From: Panacagrimonas sp052387695
Lineage (GTDB): Bacteria; Pseudomonadota; Gammaproteobacteria; Nevskiales; Nevskiaceae
Direction of reading: 5' to 3'
Length of the DNA stretch: 64,000 bases
Assembly: GCA_052387695.1 (NCBI GenBank)
Contig: JBQTIX010000078.1
Location: 1 to 64,000, forward strand
Both the position numbers and the translations under genes were made by a program. Positions 32,134-40,241 of the stretch are shown one piece after another (position 1 is the stretch's first letter; each line of letters begins with the position of its first letter). The notes under the pieces are model-generated. The model had not been told where the DNA came from. It made no database searches and was given only the letters and a program-made list of their open reading frames with translations.

Positions 32134-33495
32134 CTACGTGCGCATCGCCGTTCGCATCGTCACGAACTCTTCGGCCGACGTGGGATGAATGCCCAGCGTG
32201 TCGTCGAACACCTGCTTGGTCGCACCCGCCTTGAGCGCCACCGCGATGCCCTGGACGATCTCGCCCGCCTCCGGCCCGACCATGTGGCAGCCGAGCACCC
32301 GGTCGCTGGCGGCGTCCACCACCAGCTTCATGAACGTCCGGTCCTGTGCGTCGGTGAGCGTGAATTTGAGCGGCCGGAAACGGCTCTCGTAGATGCGCAG
32401 GGCGTGGCCGGCTTCGCGCGCCTGCTCCTCGCTCATGCCGACGGTGCCGATGTTGGGCAGGCTGAACACGGCAGTGGGAATGAGCGTGTAATCGAGCGGA
32501 CGGTAGTCCCCCGGACGGAACAGCCGCCGCGCGACGGCCATGCCTTCGGCCAGCGCGACCGGCGTGAGCTGCACCTTGCCGATGACGTCACCGATCGCAA
32601 GGATCGACGGCTCCCGGGTCTGATAATTCGCATCGACCTTGACGAAGCCGGCAAGGTCCCGCTCGACCGCGGTCGTCTCCAGGCCGAGGTCATCAAGCAT
32701 CGGGCGACGTCCGATGGCGTGGAACACGCAGTCGGTCTCGTGCGTCCGACCATCCGTGAGCGTCGCCAGCAGCGTTCCATCGGGGCGCTTGTCGATGCGC
32801 GCCAGGTCCGTGTCGAACTGCAGATTCAGTCCCTTGCCTCGCAACTCGTCGCGCAGGTGTTCGCGCACGCCGCGATCGAAGCCGCGCAGAAACAGATCGC
32901 GCCGATAGATTTGCGTGGTCTGCGCGCCCAGACCATGAAAGATCGAGGCGAACTCCACCGAGATGTAACCCCCACCGACCACCAGCACGCGGCGCGGCAG
33001 CCGGTGCAGGAAGAACGCCTCGTTGGACGTGATGGCGTGCTCCGCTCCGGGGATGTTGGGCACCACTGGCCAGCCCCCGGTGGCGATCAGGATGTGCCGG
33101 GCGCTGAATCGCTGGCCATTGATGTCCACCGTCTGCGGATCGCGCAGCCTTGCGTGGCCCTCCATCAGGTTCACTCCGCTGTCCAGCAGCAGCCGGCGGT
33201 AGATCCCGTTGAGGCGCGCGATCTCGCGGTTCTTGTTGGCGATCAGGGTGGGCCAGTCGAACGTCGGCGCGCCCGGACTCCAGCCGAAACCCGCGGCCTG
33301 CGCGAAGTCCTCGTGAAAATGGGCGCCGTGGACCAGCAGCTTCTTGGGTACGCAGCCGACGTTGACGCAGGTGCCGCCCAGGTAGCGACTCTCGGCCACC
33401 GCGACCCGCGCGCCGAAGCCGGCGGCGAACCGCGCGGCGCGAACACCGCCGGAGCCGGCGCCGATCACGAACAGGTCGAAATCGAAGGTCGTCAT
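32134..33495 (-). CDS. gor: Glutathione-disulfide reductase
   Basis: 453 aa from ATG 33495. The FAD-binding GAGSGGVRAAR (residues 12-22), the redox-active disulfide GGTCVNVGC (C43/C48), the NADPH-binding GGGYISVEFASIFHGLG with a following R-R pair (YRRDLFLRGFD) and the C-terminal His-Pro (GIHPTSAEE) that completes the partner active site are all present. The arginine pair after the second nucleotide-binding loop favours NADPH and hence glutathione reductase over dihydrolipoamide or mercury reductases. It is a cytosolic homodimer keeping glutathione reduced. Convergent with the GST gene. The start at 33621 was rejected because it adds a leader without similarity. Confidence 0.9.
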   Translation of the reverse strand: MTTFDFDLFVIGAGSGGVRAARFAAGFGARVAVAESRYLGGTCVNVGCVPKKLLVHGAHFHEDFAQAAGFGWSPGAPTFDWPTLIANKNREIARLNGIYRRLLLDSGVNLMEGHARLRDPQTVDINGQRFSARHILIATGGWPVVPNIPGAEHAITSNEAFFLHRLPRRVLVVGGGYISVEFASIFHGLGAQTTQIYRRDLFLRGFDRGVREHLRDELRGKGLNLQFDTDLARIDKRPDGTLLATLTDGRTHETDCVFHAIGRRPMLDDLGLETTAVERDLAGFVKVDANYQTREPSILAIGDVIGKVQLTPVALAEGMAVARRLFRPGDYRPLDYTLIPTAVFSLPNIGTVGMSEEQAREAGHALRIYESRFRPLKFTLTDAQDRTFMKLVVDAASDRVLGCHMVGPEAGEIVQGIAVALKAGATKQVFDDTLGIHPTSAEEFVTMRTAMRT

Positions 33496-33619
33496 GCTGG
33501 GCTGTCGCCTTGGAGAGGTGCCGCATTCTCGGGCGAAGAACCCGGACAATCCACCGCGGTCTTGCGTCCGTGACCCGGCGACGACACTCTGCCAGTCACC
33601 CACGCAACGATCAGGACCC

Positions 33620-34672
33620 ATGCCCTCGTTTGACGCCGCGATTCGCGACCTCTATCCCCTGAACCGGCTGAGCCCCGCGGGCCTCGCAGAACTCTCGACC
33701 GGAATGGCCCTGCGCAAGGTTCCGGCCGGTTCGTTCCTGTTCCGTTGCGGCGACAGCCCGGCGGAGATGGTCTACGTCCTGTCGGGGCAGGTGGAGCTGG
33801 TCGATACCTTCGAGAGGCGGGTGCTCATGCTCATCGTCGATCAGCACGTCGATCCCACCCCCCTGCCCGAGTTCCTGCCCAGCCTGCATGACGCGCGGGC
33901 GGTCATCGACACCCAGGTGCTCGCGGTCAACCGGCGCCTTCTGCACCGCGTGCTGAGCAAGGATCAGCCGCGCAGCCCGCAGGCCACCGAAGCCTCGTAC
34001 AACAAGGCTAATACCGACCCTTCCTGGCGCGAGTCCTTCCTGCGCGCACGCGGCTATACGCGGGTGCCCGGGCCGCAACTGGAGTCGGCGCTGGCGCGGA
34101 TGCAGGCGATTCCGGTGCGGGCGCAGGACCTGGTCATCCGCCAAGGTCAGCCGGCGGATTATTTCTACGTGATCGCCGAGGGCCGCTGCGAGGTCCTGCA
34201 GGAACTGGCCGACGTTCCGGAACCGGTGAAGGTCACCGAATACGACGTCGGCGCCAGCATCGGCGAGGACGCACTGATTTCCGGCAACCCGCGCAACGCC
34301 ACCGTGCGCATGCTCACCGATGGCGTGCTGATGCGCCTGTCGGGCGAGGACTTCCGCGCCCTGCTCAAACCCTGGCTGGCCCGCAGCACCGACATCCGCG
34401 AAGCGATCAACCTGCTCGCACGCGGCGCGCGCTGGCTGGACGTGCGCATGCCTTCGGAATTCAACGGCCGCAGCCTGCCCAACAGCATCCGCGTGCCGCA
34501 TCCCGTCGTGCGCGCGCGCCTGTTCACGGCCGACCCGGCGCTCACTTACATCGTGGTCTGCGCCACCGAGCGCGACTCCCCGGTGATCGCCTACATGCTG
34601 AGCAAGTACGGCGTCGATGCGCGGTTCCTGTCCGGCGGGCTGAACGCCATCCCGCCCGATTTTCTGGGCTGA
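33620..34672 (+). CDS. Two cyclic-nucleotide-binding-like domains plus C-terminal rhodanese-like domain
   Basis: 350 aa from ATG 33620. Residues about 5-115 form a diverged cNMP-like domain (LNRLSPAGLAELSTGMALRKVPAGSFLFRCGD...MVYVLSGQVEL). Residues about 140-260 form a clearer one (VRAQDLVIRQGQPADYFYVIAEGRCEVLQE...GASIGEDALISGNPRNATVRML) that keeps the phosphate-binding GEDAL...RNATV pattern. The C-terminal about 80 residues are rhodanese-like (RWLDVRMPSEFNGRSLPNSIRVP, active-site loop CATERDS with the Cys, LSGGLNAIP). No DNA-binding domain is present. It is a likely regulator linking a small ligand to sulfur transfer or redox; the ligand is unknown. Divergent from gor. Confidence 0.85.
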   Translation: MPSFDAAIRDLYPLNRLSPAGLAELSTGMALRKVPAGSFLFRCGDSPAEMVYVLSGQVELVDTFERRVLMLIVDQHVDPTPLPEFLPSLHDARAVIDTQVLAVNRRLLHRVLSKDQPRSPQATEASYNKANTDPSWRESFLRARGYTRVPGPQLESALARMQAIPVRAQDLVIRQGQPADYFYVIAEGRCEVLQELADVPEPVKVTEYDVGASIGEDALISGNPRNATVRMLTDGVLMRLSGEDFRALLKPWLARSTDIREAINLLARGARWLDVRMPSEFNGRSLPNSIRVPHPVVRARLFTADPALTYIVVCATERDSPVIAYMLSKYGVDARFLSGGLNAIPPDFLG

Positions 34673-34686
34673 TCTTGTAGCTGGAT

Positions 34687-34790
34687 GTAGGTCGGCTCAA
34701 GGCCACGGATTTTCGTGGCCGGAGCCGACATGCACGGTCCGAGCCCCGTCGGCTCCGGCCGCCTGAAGCAGCGGCCTCGAGCCGGCCTAC
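34687..34790. repeat. Tandem BIME-like hairpins (family A, copy 10)
   Basis: Two units: GTAGGTCGGCTCAAGGCCACG-GATTTT-CGTGGCCGGAGCCGAC (34687-34730) and GTCGGCTCCGGCC...CCTCGAGCCGGCCTAC (34747-34790). The first shows the hairpin 2 type read from the other strand. Confidence 0.85.
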
Positions 34791-34802
34791 GCCGCGTCAC
34801 CG

Positions 34803-36743
34803 TCAGCCCCAGGTGATCCAGGCGAATCGCGACAGGCAGGGATCCTTTTCCGGGTCCACCTCGCGCAAGGCGTCCCGCCGCGCCCGATGCGCCGCCTCGG
34901 CGGCAGCGTGACCGGCCGATCCGGCCTGTTCGAAGTCCGCCGCAGCGCTTGAAAACATTCCGGCCGCCATCTGGACCTGCCGCTCGCTGCACAGCGCTCG
35001 TGCCAGGGCCACGCGCAGACGACCCATCTGGATCGATACCGCGAAATCGCGCTCGCCCTGGCGCGGACCGGCGATCAGCGGCTCGACGAGATATCGAGCG
35101 CGGTCCGGCATGCCCATCGCCGTCCAGGCCTCGGCCAGGGTGGCGGACAGTGCCAGCAGTTCGATGCTCACGGTGTTGCCGTCCCGATCGGCGCAGGCAT
35201 ACAGGGCGCGGTCCGCGATCTCGGCCGCCTGGGTGGGGCGTTGCGCGGCGAGAAGCCCTTCGGCCAGGGCGTTCATGGTCCAGCGCGTGCGCGGGTGGCG
35301 GTCGGTGTAGCGCTTGCGACGATGCCAGCAGGCCTCACGCAGATCCTTGCACGCGGCCTCGGCATTGCCTGCGGGCAGAAGCGCCAGTCCACGCAGCGCC
35401 AGGGCATCGAAGACCAATCCATCCGAATATTCGAGTTGCGGCTCGAAGCCCGCCAGGATCCGCTCCAGCCGCACCCGCGCCTCGTCGTGACGACCCTCGG
35501 CCAGCAACAGCCGTGCGCGCGCGACCCGGGCCAGCAGAGCCATCGCCGGCGGGGTCTGGTTGCAGTCCGCCCAGTCGCGATCGGCGGCGTCGAGCTGATC
35601 GCGCGCATACCCCAGTTCTCCGGCGCCGATCAGTTCGTTGGCGAGGACCTGTCGCACCTGTGCCGCGCGGAAATGGCGCGCCGGGTACCAGCGTTCCAGA
35701 TCGGCCAGCAACCGCTCCATGCCGGCCACGGCGCGACGGTGCCGGCCTTTGGCAAACTCGATCCGCGCCAGGCCCAGGCGCGCGTCGAGTACCACGCCGG
35801 AGCGTCCGCCGTGGCGCGCCTCGGCTTCGATCAGCAGGGCGTTGAGCAGGACCTCGGCCTCGGCGTGGCGCGCCAGGTCGATCAGCGCCCCGCCGCACAG
35901 CAGGCGAATCTCCGGCACCCACTCGGTGCCGGCCAGTTGCGGCCAGGCCAGCACGCCCTGCAGGCGTGTCGCGGCCAGGCCGCTGCGTCCCAGCGCACGC
36001 CAGACGCAGCCGACGACGATCGAAGTCCGGCCGAGCAGGTCCGGGTCGGTCAGGGGTACCAGTTCGAACTCCCCGGCGATGCGGCCAAGCAGGTCCGCGG
36101 AAATTTCCCGATCGGACGACGTTCCGGCCAGCCGCAACAATTCCCCGAGCTGCCTGGCCACCTCCCGCGGGCGCGCCCAGAATTCGAACAGTTCCGACCA
36201 CACCTCGCAACCTTGCGCATAGCGACTCAACGCCGTGCACTGACTCAGCACCAGGCCCCACAGCGCAGCGGCTTCCACCGAGCGGCCCTCGACCACCGGA
36301 CTCGCCGTCTCTTCGCGGGGAATAGTCCCCTCCGATTCGGCACCGTCTGAAAGGCCTGTCGCGTCCTGCCAGGGGTGTCGGTAGCGGGTGACTTTCAGGC
36401 TCAGGCAGTAGCCCTGACCGTATTCGGTCCGGACCAGGGACTGATCGTCGTCGCCCAGCACCGCGCGCACCCGCGTCACGCACTTGGCCAGGACCGTGTC
36501 GCTCAGGATTCGGCCGGGCCAGATCTTGGCGATCAGCTCGTCCTTGGAGATCACCTGCTCGGATTTTCTCGACAGCTCGAGCAGCACCTCGAAGGGCTTG
36601 GGCTCCAGCTTGAGTACCTCGCTGCCCACCCGGACGCTGCGGCTCGCCTCGTCCAGTTCGAAGCGCTCGCAGCGCCAGACGCTGGGGATGCGCCGGGCGC
36701 GGCGCTGCTTGCCCGAGGCTGTTGGGGTCTCCGCCAGGTTCAT
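34803..36743 (-). CDS. Winged-helix (OmpR/PhoB-type) regulator with long TPR-like C-terminal region
   Basis: 646 aa. Residues about 22-110 are a trans_reg_C winged helix: WRCERFELDEASRSVRVGSEVLKLEPKPFEVLLELSRKSEQVISKDELIAKIWPGRILSDTVLAKCVTRVRAVLGD ... VRTEYGQGYCL. The remaining about 500 residues are alpha-helical, Ala/Arg/Leu-rich and TPR-like, without a receiver domain and without a clear membrane segment, so it differs from CadC. It is probably a soluble regulator sensing through its helical repeats. The start (ATG 36743) lies 12 bp from a 247-bp MITE-like element, so its promoter may be inside that element. An 11-bp-spaced direct repeat upstream of surface genes in this window would suit this class, but the link is speculative. 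Confidence 0.85.
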   Translation of the reverse strand: MNLAETPTASGKQRRARRIPSVWRCERFELDEASRSVRVGSEVLKLEPKPFEVLLELSRKSEQVISKDELIAKIWPGRILSDTVLAKCVTRVRAVLGDDDQSLVRTEYGQGYCLSLKVTRYRHPWQDATGLSDGAESEGTIPREETASPVVEGRSVEAAALWGLVLSQCTALSRYAQGCEVWSELFEFWARPREVARQLGELLRLAGTSSDREISADLLGRIAGEFELVPLTDPDLLGRTSIVVGCVWRALGRSGLAATRLQGVLAWPQLAGTEWVPEIRLLCGGALIDLARHAEAEVLLNALLIEAEARHGGRSGVVLDARLGLARIEFAKGRHRRAVAGMERLLADLERWYPARHFRAAQVRQVLANELIGAGELGYARDQLDAADRDWADCNQTPPAMALLARVARARLLLAEGRHDEARVRLERILAGFEPQLEYSDGLVFDALALRGLALLPAGNAEAACKDLREACWHRRKRYTDRHPRTRWTMNALAEGLLAAQRPTQAAEIADRALYACADRDGNTVSIELLALSATLAEAWTAMGMPDRARYLVEPLIAGPRQGERDFAVSIQMGRLRVALARALCSERQVQMAAGMFSSAAADFEQAGSAGHAAAEAAHRARRDALREVDPEKDPCLSRFAWITWG

Positions 36744-36755
36744 CGCATGCAGATC

Positions 36756-37002
36756 ATCCTAGAAACCGCAGTTGGGGATCGATTCTCGGCGAGGCCGCAG
36801 CGAGGGATGGCGCCGGGCTGGAGCGAAACCCATGGTTGTTCCATGGGTTGAGTGAAGCCCAAGCCAGACCCGCGAGGGCCGTCGAGAATCGATTAGCGCG
36901 GGCAGCCAGTCACCGTTTGGGTGAAGACGCTCAGATGAAGATTTCATCGTCGTTTCCTACTCCAGAGAGGCTGCTCGCGCGACCCACTGCGGTTTCTAGG
37001 AT
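36756..37002. mobile_element. 247-bp MITE-like element with 16-bp terminal inverted repeats
   Basis: ATCCTAGAAACCGCAGTTGGG (36756-36776) and CCCACTGCGGTTTCTAGGAT (36983-37002) are terminal inverted repeats with a perfect 16-17 bp core. Inside are a second inverted pair (GATCGATTCTCG/CGAGAATCGATT) and a hairpin ACCCATGG-TTGTT-CCATGGGT. There is no open frame long enough for a transposase. It separates the 37002-37355 gene from the winged-helix regulator; one end abuts a stop codon and the other lies next to a start codon. Confidence 0.8.
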
Positions 37003-37355
37003 CAGTCCTGGATCTTCAGCACGCGCTCGAACGGCGCGCCGGCGCGCAACTCCCAGGCGCGCATTTCGAGCACACCCTTGGTATTGAGCGACACGATCAG
37101 AAACAGGCCCCCGCCACTCAGCTGTTCCGCGGTCGGCACCGCGGGGGCCAGCGGGTTGGACCACAGGCACGCCCAGACCCGCTCGCCGCGCGCGGCCAGA
37201 TCGGCATCGGTCGCCGCGCAGGAAAAGCTCGAGGGTCCGGAGGGGCGCGCACCCACGAGGCCGCGGATGGCACGCGGCTGCGCGATCTGCGCCTCGTGCA
37301 GGATGCGGATCGCGAGCGTCCGCGGCATCACGAGGTCAGCGTCTTCAGCGGTCAT
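37002..37355 (-). CDS. Small MoeB-associated protein, possibly a degenerate JAB/MPN domain
   Basis: 117 aa. The start VMPRTLAIRILHEAQIAQPRAIRGLVGARPSG resembles the N-terminus of JAB/MPN (JAMM) proteins (a helix followed by the ..P.E..GLL.G strand). The catalytic Glu of that helix is absent (QPRAIRG) and no HxHP...D metal motif follows. The remainder (GGGLFLIVSLNTKGVLEMRAWEL) fits the fold's later strands. JAB genes commonly neighbour moeB/thiF-type E1 genes in bacteria; here the gene overlaps moeB by 11 nt. It is therefore proposed as an inactive JAB-like partner, with moderate doubt. Its stop codon abuts a MITE terminal repeat. Confidence 0.6.
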   Translation of the reverse strand: MTAEDADLVMPRTLAIRILHEAQIAQPRAIRGLVGARPSGPSSFSCAATDADLAARGERVWACLWSNPLAPAVPTAEQLSGGGLFLIVSLNTKGVLEMRAWELRAGAPFERVLKIQD

Positions 37356-38088
37356 GGGCGCATACGGGGCAGTTCGGGTCCGGGCGGATGCTCAGGCGGC
37401 GCGACTCGTCCGTCAACGCGTTCCAGATCCACAGTCTGCCGCGATCGTCCCCCAGGCCGAGCAGCAGCTTGAGCGCAGCCAGCGCCTGGCGGCTGCCGAC
37501 GACGCCCACCGCCGGCCCCAGCACGCCGGCTTCCTCGCAGCTTTCCGCGGCCTCGCCGGCATCCGGATAGAGGCAGGCGTAGCAGCCGCTGCCGCGCGCA
37601 GCGTCGAATACCGCAAGCTGGCCTTCGAAGCGGATCGCGGCGCCCGAGACCAACGGGCGTCGCGCGGCGACGCAGGCGCGATTGACGGCGAAACGGGTCG
37701 CGAAGTTGTCGCTGCAATCCAGCACCACGTCGACGCTGCCCGCCGCCTCGCACAGGGCCGCATCGTCCAGCGGGCCGGGCCGCAGCTCGATTTCGCATTC
37801 CGGGTTGAGGGCGTGCAGCGCCTCGCGGGCGGCCTCGTCCTTGGGTCGACCGATGTCGGTCTCGCGGTAAAGTATCTGGCGATGCAGGTTGGAGCGGGAG
37901 ACGCGGTCGAAGTCCGTGAGCACGAGCCGGCCCAGGCCGGCGCCGGCCAGGTACAGGGCGGCCGGCGCTCCCAGGCCGCCCAGGCCGACGATCAGCGCCG
38001 ACGAATCCCGCAGCAGTTGCTGGCCGTTGACGCCAACTTCGCGCAGGACCACCTGTCGCGAGTAGCGAGCGAGGCCCGTCACGGGCAA
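37345..38088 (-). CDS. moeB: Molybdopterin-synthase adenylyltransferase MoeB / ThiF-family E1-like enzyme
   Basis: 247 aa. RYSRQVVLREVGVNGQQLLRDSSALIVGLGGLGAPAALYLAGAG contains the ATP-binding GxGGLG. The R-x-N-L-x-R-Q motif (SRSNLHRQILY) and the zinc ligands C-x-x-C (GCYACLYP) and CPVC near the C-terminus are intact. It adenylates the C-terminal glycine of a small sulfur carrier (MoaD or ThiS). Overlap with prmC (10 nt) and with the small JAB-like gene marks one operon (hemA-)prfA-prmC-moeB-JAB, a common order. No moaD/thiS lies in the window, so MoeB versus ThiF is decided only by synteny. Confidence 0.85.
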   Translation of the reverse strand: MPVTGLARYSRQVVLREVGVNGQQLLRDSSALIVGLGGLGAPAALYLAGAGLGRLVLTDFDRVSRSNLHRQILYRETDIGRPKDEAAREALHALNPECEIELRPGPLDDAALCEAAGSVDVVLDCSDNFATRFAVNRACVAARRPLVSGAAIRFEGQLAVFDAARGSGCYACLYPDAGEAAESCEEAGVLGPAVGVVGSRQALAALKLLLGLGDDRGRLWIWNALTDESRRLSIRPDPNCPVCAHDR

Positions 38089-38939
38089 CGCCCTGCGCTG
38101 GCGCGTTCCTGTCCGTTCAGATCGCGCCGGGTCTGCACCTCGTCAAAACCCGCTGCCCGGAAAAGCTCGCGCACGGCGGCGCCCTGGTCGTAGCCGTGTT
38201 CCACCAGCAACCAGCCCTGTCGCGGCTTCAGCCACGTGCTCGCGCCGCGGACAATCTGACGCAGATCGTCCAGGCCGTCGCGGCCCGCGACGAGCGCGTC
38301 GCGCGGTTCGAATCCGAGCGCGGGCAGATGCGGGTCGTTCTCGGCAACGTAAGGCGGGTTGCTGAGGATGAGATCGAAACACGCAATGTCCTGGCCGGCC
38401 AGGGCCTCGAACCAGCGGCCTTCGGCGAACTCGACATTGGCGATGCCGCTGCTTGCGGCATTCAAACGGGCAATCGCAAGCGCCGCGCCGAATGCATCGG
38501 TCGCCACGACGCAGGCCCGGGACAGCTCCGATGCAAGCGCCAACGCAATCGCACCACTTCCGGTACCGAGGTCCGCGAGCCGCAAGCTGGATTCGCGCTT
38601 TCGCGGAAACGAGGAGTCGACGAGGTCCAGCGCCCACTCCACCAGCAGCTCGGTTTCCGGTCGCGGCACGAGCACGGCCGGGCTCACCTGAAGGTCCAGC
38701 GTCCAGAAACCTTTTTTTCCGGCCAGGTAGGCGACCGGTTCGCCGCGCGCACGACGCTCGACCAAGCTCTCGAAGTTGCCGACAACCGCAGCGTCAAGCA
38801 CCTCCACTTCGCGCAGGAACAAACCGCTCCGGGAACAACCCAGCACCTGGGCCAGCAGCAACTCCGAATCCAGCCGCGCCGACTCGCTGACCGGTGCCAG
38901 CCTCGCGCTCGCGTCGCGCAGGCACTCGCCCACGGTCAT
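38079..38939 (-). CDS. prmC: Peptide chain release factor N5-glutamine methyltransferase
   Basis: 286 aa. An N-terminal helical domain (GECLRDASARLAPVSESARLDSELLLAQVLG) precedes the SAM-binding DLGTGSGAIALALASE (motif I) and the catalytic NPPY in LILSNPPYVAEND, diagnostic of PrmC/HemK. ARGEPVAYLAGKKGFWTLDL is the usual substrate-pocket segment. It methylates the Gln of the GGQ motif in release factors 1 and 2. It overlaps prfA by 4 nt (ATGA), the classic arrangement. Confidence 0.95.
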   Translation of the reverse strand: MTVGECLRDASARLAPVSESARLDSELLLAQVLGCSRSGLFLREVEVLDAAVVGNFESLVERRARGEPVAYLAGKKGFWTLDLQVSPAVLVPRPETELLVEWALDLVDSSFPRKRESSLRLADLGTGSGAIALALASELSRACVVATDAFGAALAIARLNAASSGIANVEFAEGRWFEALAGQDIACFDLILSNPPYVAENDPHLPALGFEPRDALVAGRDGLDDLRQIVRGASTWLKPRQGWLLVEHGYDQGAAVRELFRAAGFDEVQTRRDLNGQERASAGRCP

Positions 38940-40021
38940 GCGCCGCTCATTTCTGCAAGCTGCTCGGCCTGGGACTCGGCCAGCAGGGGCTGGATGATCG
39001 GATCGAGATCGCCCTGGATCACACGCTCCAACTGGTACAGCGTGAGGTTGATGCGGTGGTCGGTCACCCTGCCCTGCGGGAAGTTGTAGGTGCGGATGCG
39101 TTCAGAGCGATCGCCACTGCCGACCAGCTTCTTGCGCGTGGCGGCCATGGTCTGCTGCTGCTGGCTGCGCTCGGCATCGAGCAGGCGCGAGGCCAGCAGC
39201 GCCATCGCTTTGGCGCGGTTTTTGTGCTGGCTGCGTTCCTCCTGGCATTCCACGACCACGCCGCTGGGCAGATGGGTGATGCGGATGGCCGACTCGGTCT
39301 TGTTGACGTGCTGGCCGCCCGCGCCGCTGGAGCGATAGGTATCGATCTTGAGGTCCACCGGATTGATCTGGATCGCTTCGGCCTCGGCGATCTCGGCGAG
39401 CACTGCCACCGTCGCCGCGCTGGTGTGAATGCGACCTTGCGCCTCGGTCTCGGGCACGCGCTGCACACGGTGCGCGCCGGATTCGAACTTGAGGACGCTG
39501 TACGCGCCGAAGCCGACGACTCTGGAAATGATTTCCTTGAAACCTCCATGCTCGCCGGGGCTTTCCGACAACACCTCGACCTGCCAGCCGCGGTTCTCGG
39601 CATAGCGCGAGTACATGCGAAACAGATCGCCGCCAAAGATCGCCGCCTCGTCGCCGCCGGTGCCGGCACGGATTTCGAGGAAGACGTTGCTGGAATCGAG
39701 CGGATCGCGCGGCACCAGGAAACTGCGCAGGGTATGTTCCAGCGTTTCCTTGCGCGCCTCCGCCAGTTCGACTTCGGCCTCGGCCATCTCGCGCACTTCG
39801 GCATCGGCGTCGTCGGTCATCAGTTCGAGGTCCTCGATCTCGATCACGGTGGACTGGTAGTCGCGAAAGCTCTCGACCACCGGACCGAGCTGCGAGTACT
39901 CCTGCGACAGGCGCCGGAAACGGTCGGGATCGGACGCCACATCGGGCGAGGCCAGCTCGCGCTCGATTTCCTCGCGGCGCTCGGCCATGTTCTGGAGTTT
40001 CTGGATGAGGGAGGGAAGCAT
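38936..40021 (-). CDS. prfA: Peptide chain release factor 1
   Basis: 361 aa from ATG 40021 (MLPSLIQKLQNMAERREEIE), the standard length. Domain 3 contains the GGQ motif (RSSGAGGQHVNKTESAIR). A PxT-type codon-recognition segment (HRVQRVPETEAQGRIHTSAATVAVL: PET) identifies RF1 rather than RF2 (SPF). It terminates translation at UAA and UAG. It lies downstream of hemA, separated by about 220 bp containing a BIME-like repeat instead of the usual close spacing. The 24-residue upstream extension in the same frame has no similarity and was excluded. Confidence 0.95.
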   Translation of the reverse strand: MLPSLIQKLQNMAERREEIERELASPDVASDPDRFRRLSQEYSQLGPVVESFRDYQSTVIEIEDLELMTDDADAEVREMAEAEVELAEARKETLEHTLRSFLVPRDPLDSSNVFLEIRAGTGGDEAAIFGGDLFRMYSRYAENRGWQVEVLSESPGEHGGFKEIISRVVGFGAYSVLKFESGAHRVQRVPETEAQGRIHTSAATVAVLAEIAEAEAIQINPVDLKIDTYRSSGAGGQHVNKTESAIRITHLPSGVVVECQEERSQHKNRAKAMALLASRLLDAERSQQQQTMAATRKKLVGSGDRSERIRTYNFPQGRVTDHRINLTLYQLERVIQGDLDPIIQPLLAESQAEQLAEMSGA

Positions 40022-40122
40022 CGGATCCGTGTGCGTTAGCCGTTCCGCAATGCTAACGGCTAAAGCCCATGCAGCAGATGTCCCGCTGGCCAAGGAAGGT
40101 GTGCACAGGTTCGATCCGGCTT

Positions 40123-40186
40123 GCAGGTCGGTTCAAGGCGCATGTCGGCTCCGGCCACGAAAAGCCGTGGCCTTGAGCCGACCTAC
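40123..40186. repeat. Short BIME-like repeat (family A, copy 11)
   Basis: GCAGGTCGGTTCAAGGCGCATGTCGGCTCCGGCCACGAAAAGCCGTGGCCTTGAGCCGACCTAC-type deletion form: hairpin 1 is truncated and fused to hairpin 2. The outer flanks GTGCACAGGTTCGATCCGG and GAATTCAAGCCGATGTG are retained. It lies between hemA and prfA. Confidence 0.85.
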
Positions 40187-40241
40187 GGATGAATTCAAGC
40201 CGATGTGGGAAATCCCTGAAGCGCGGAGCGCGTCCTGCGTT

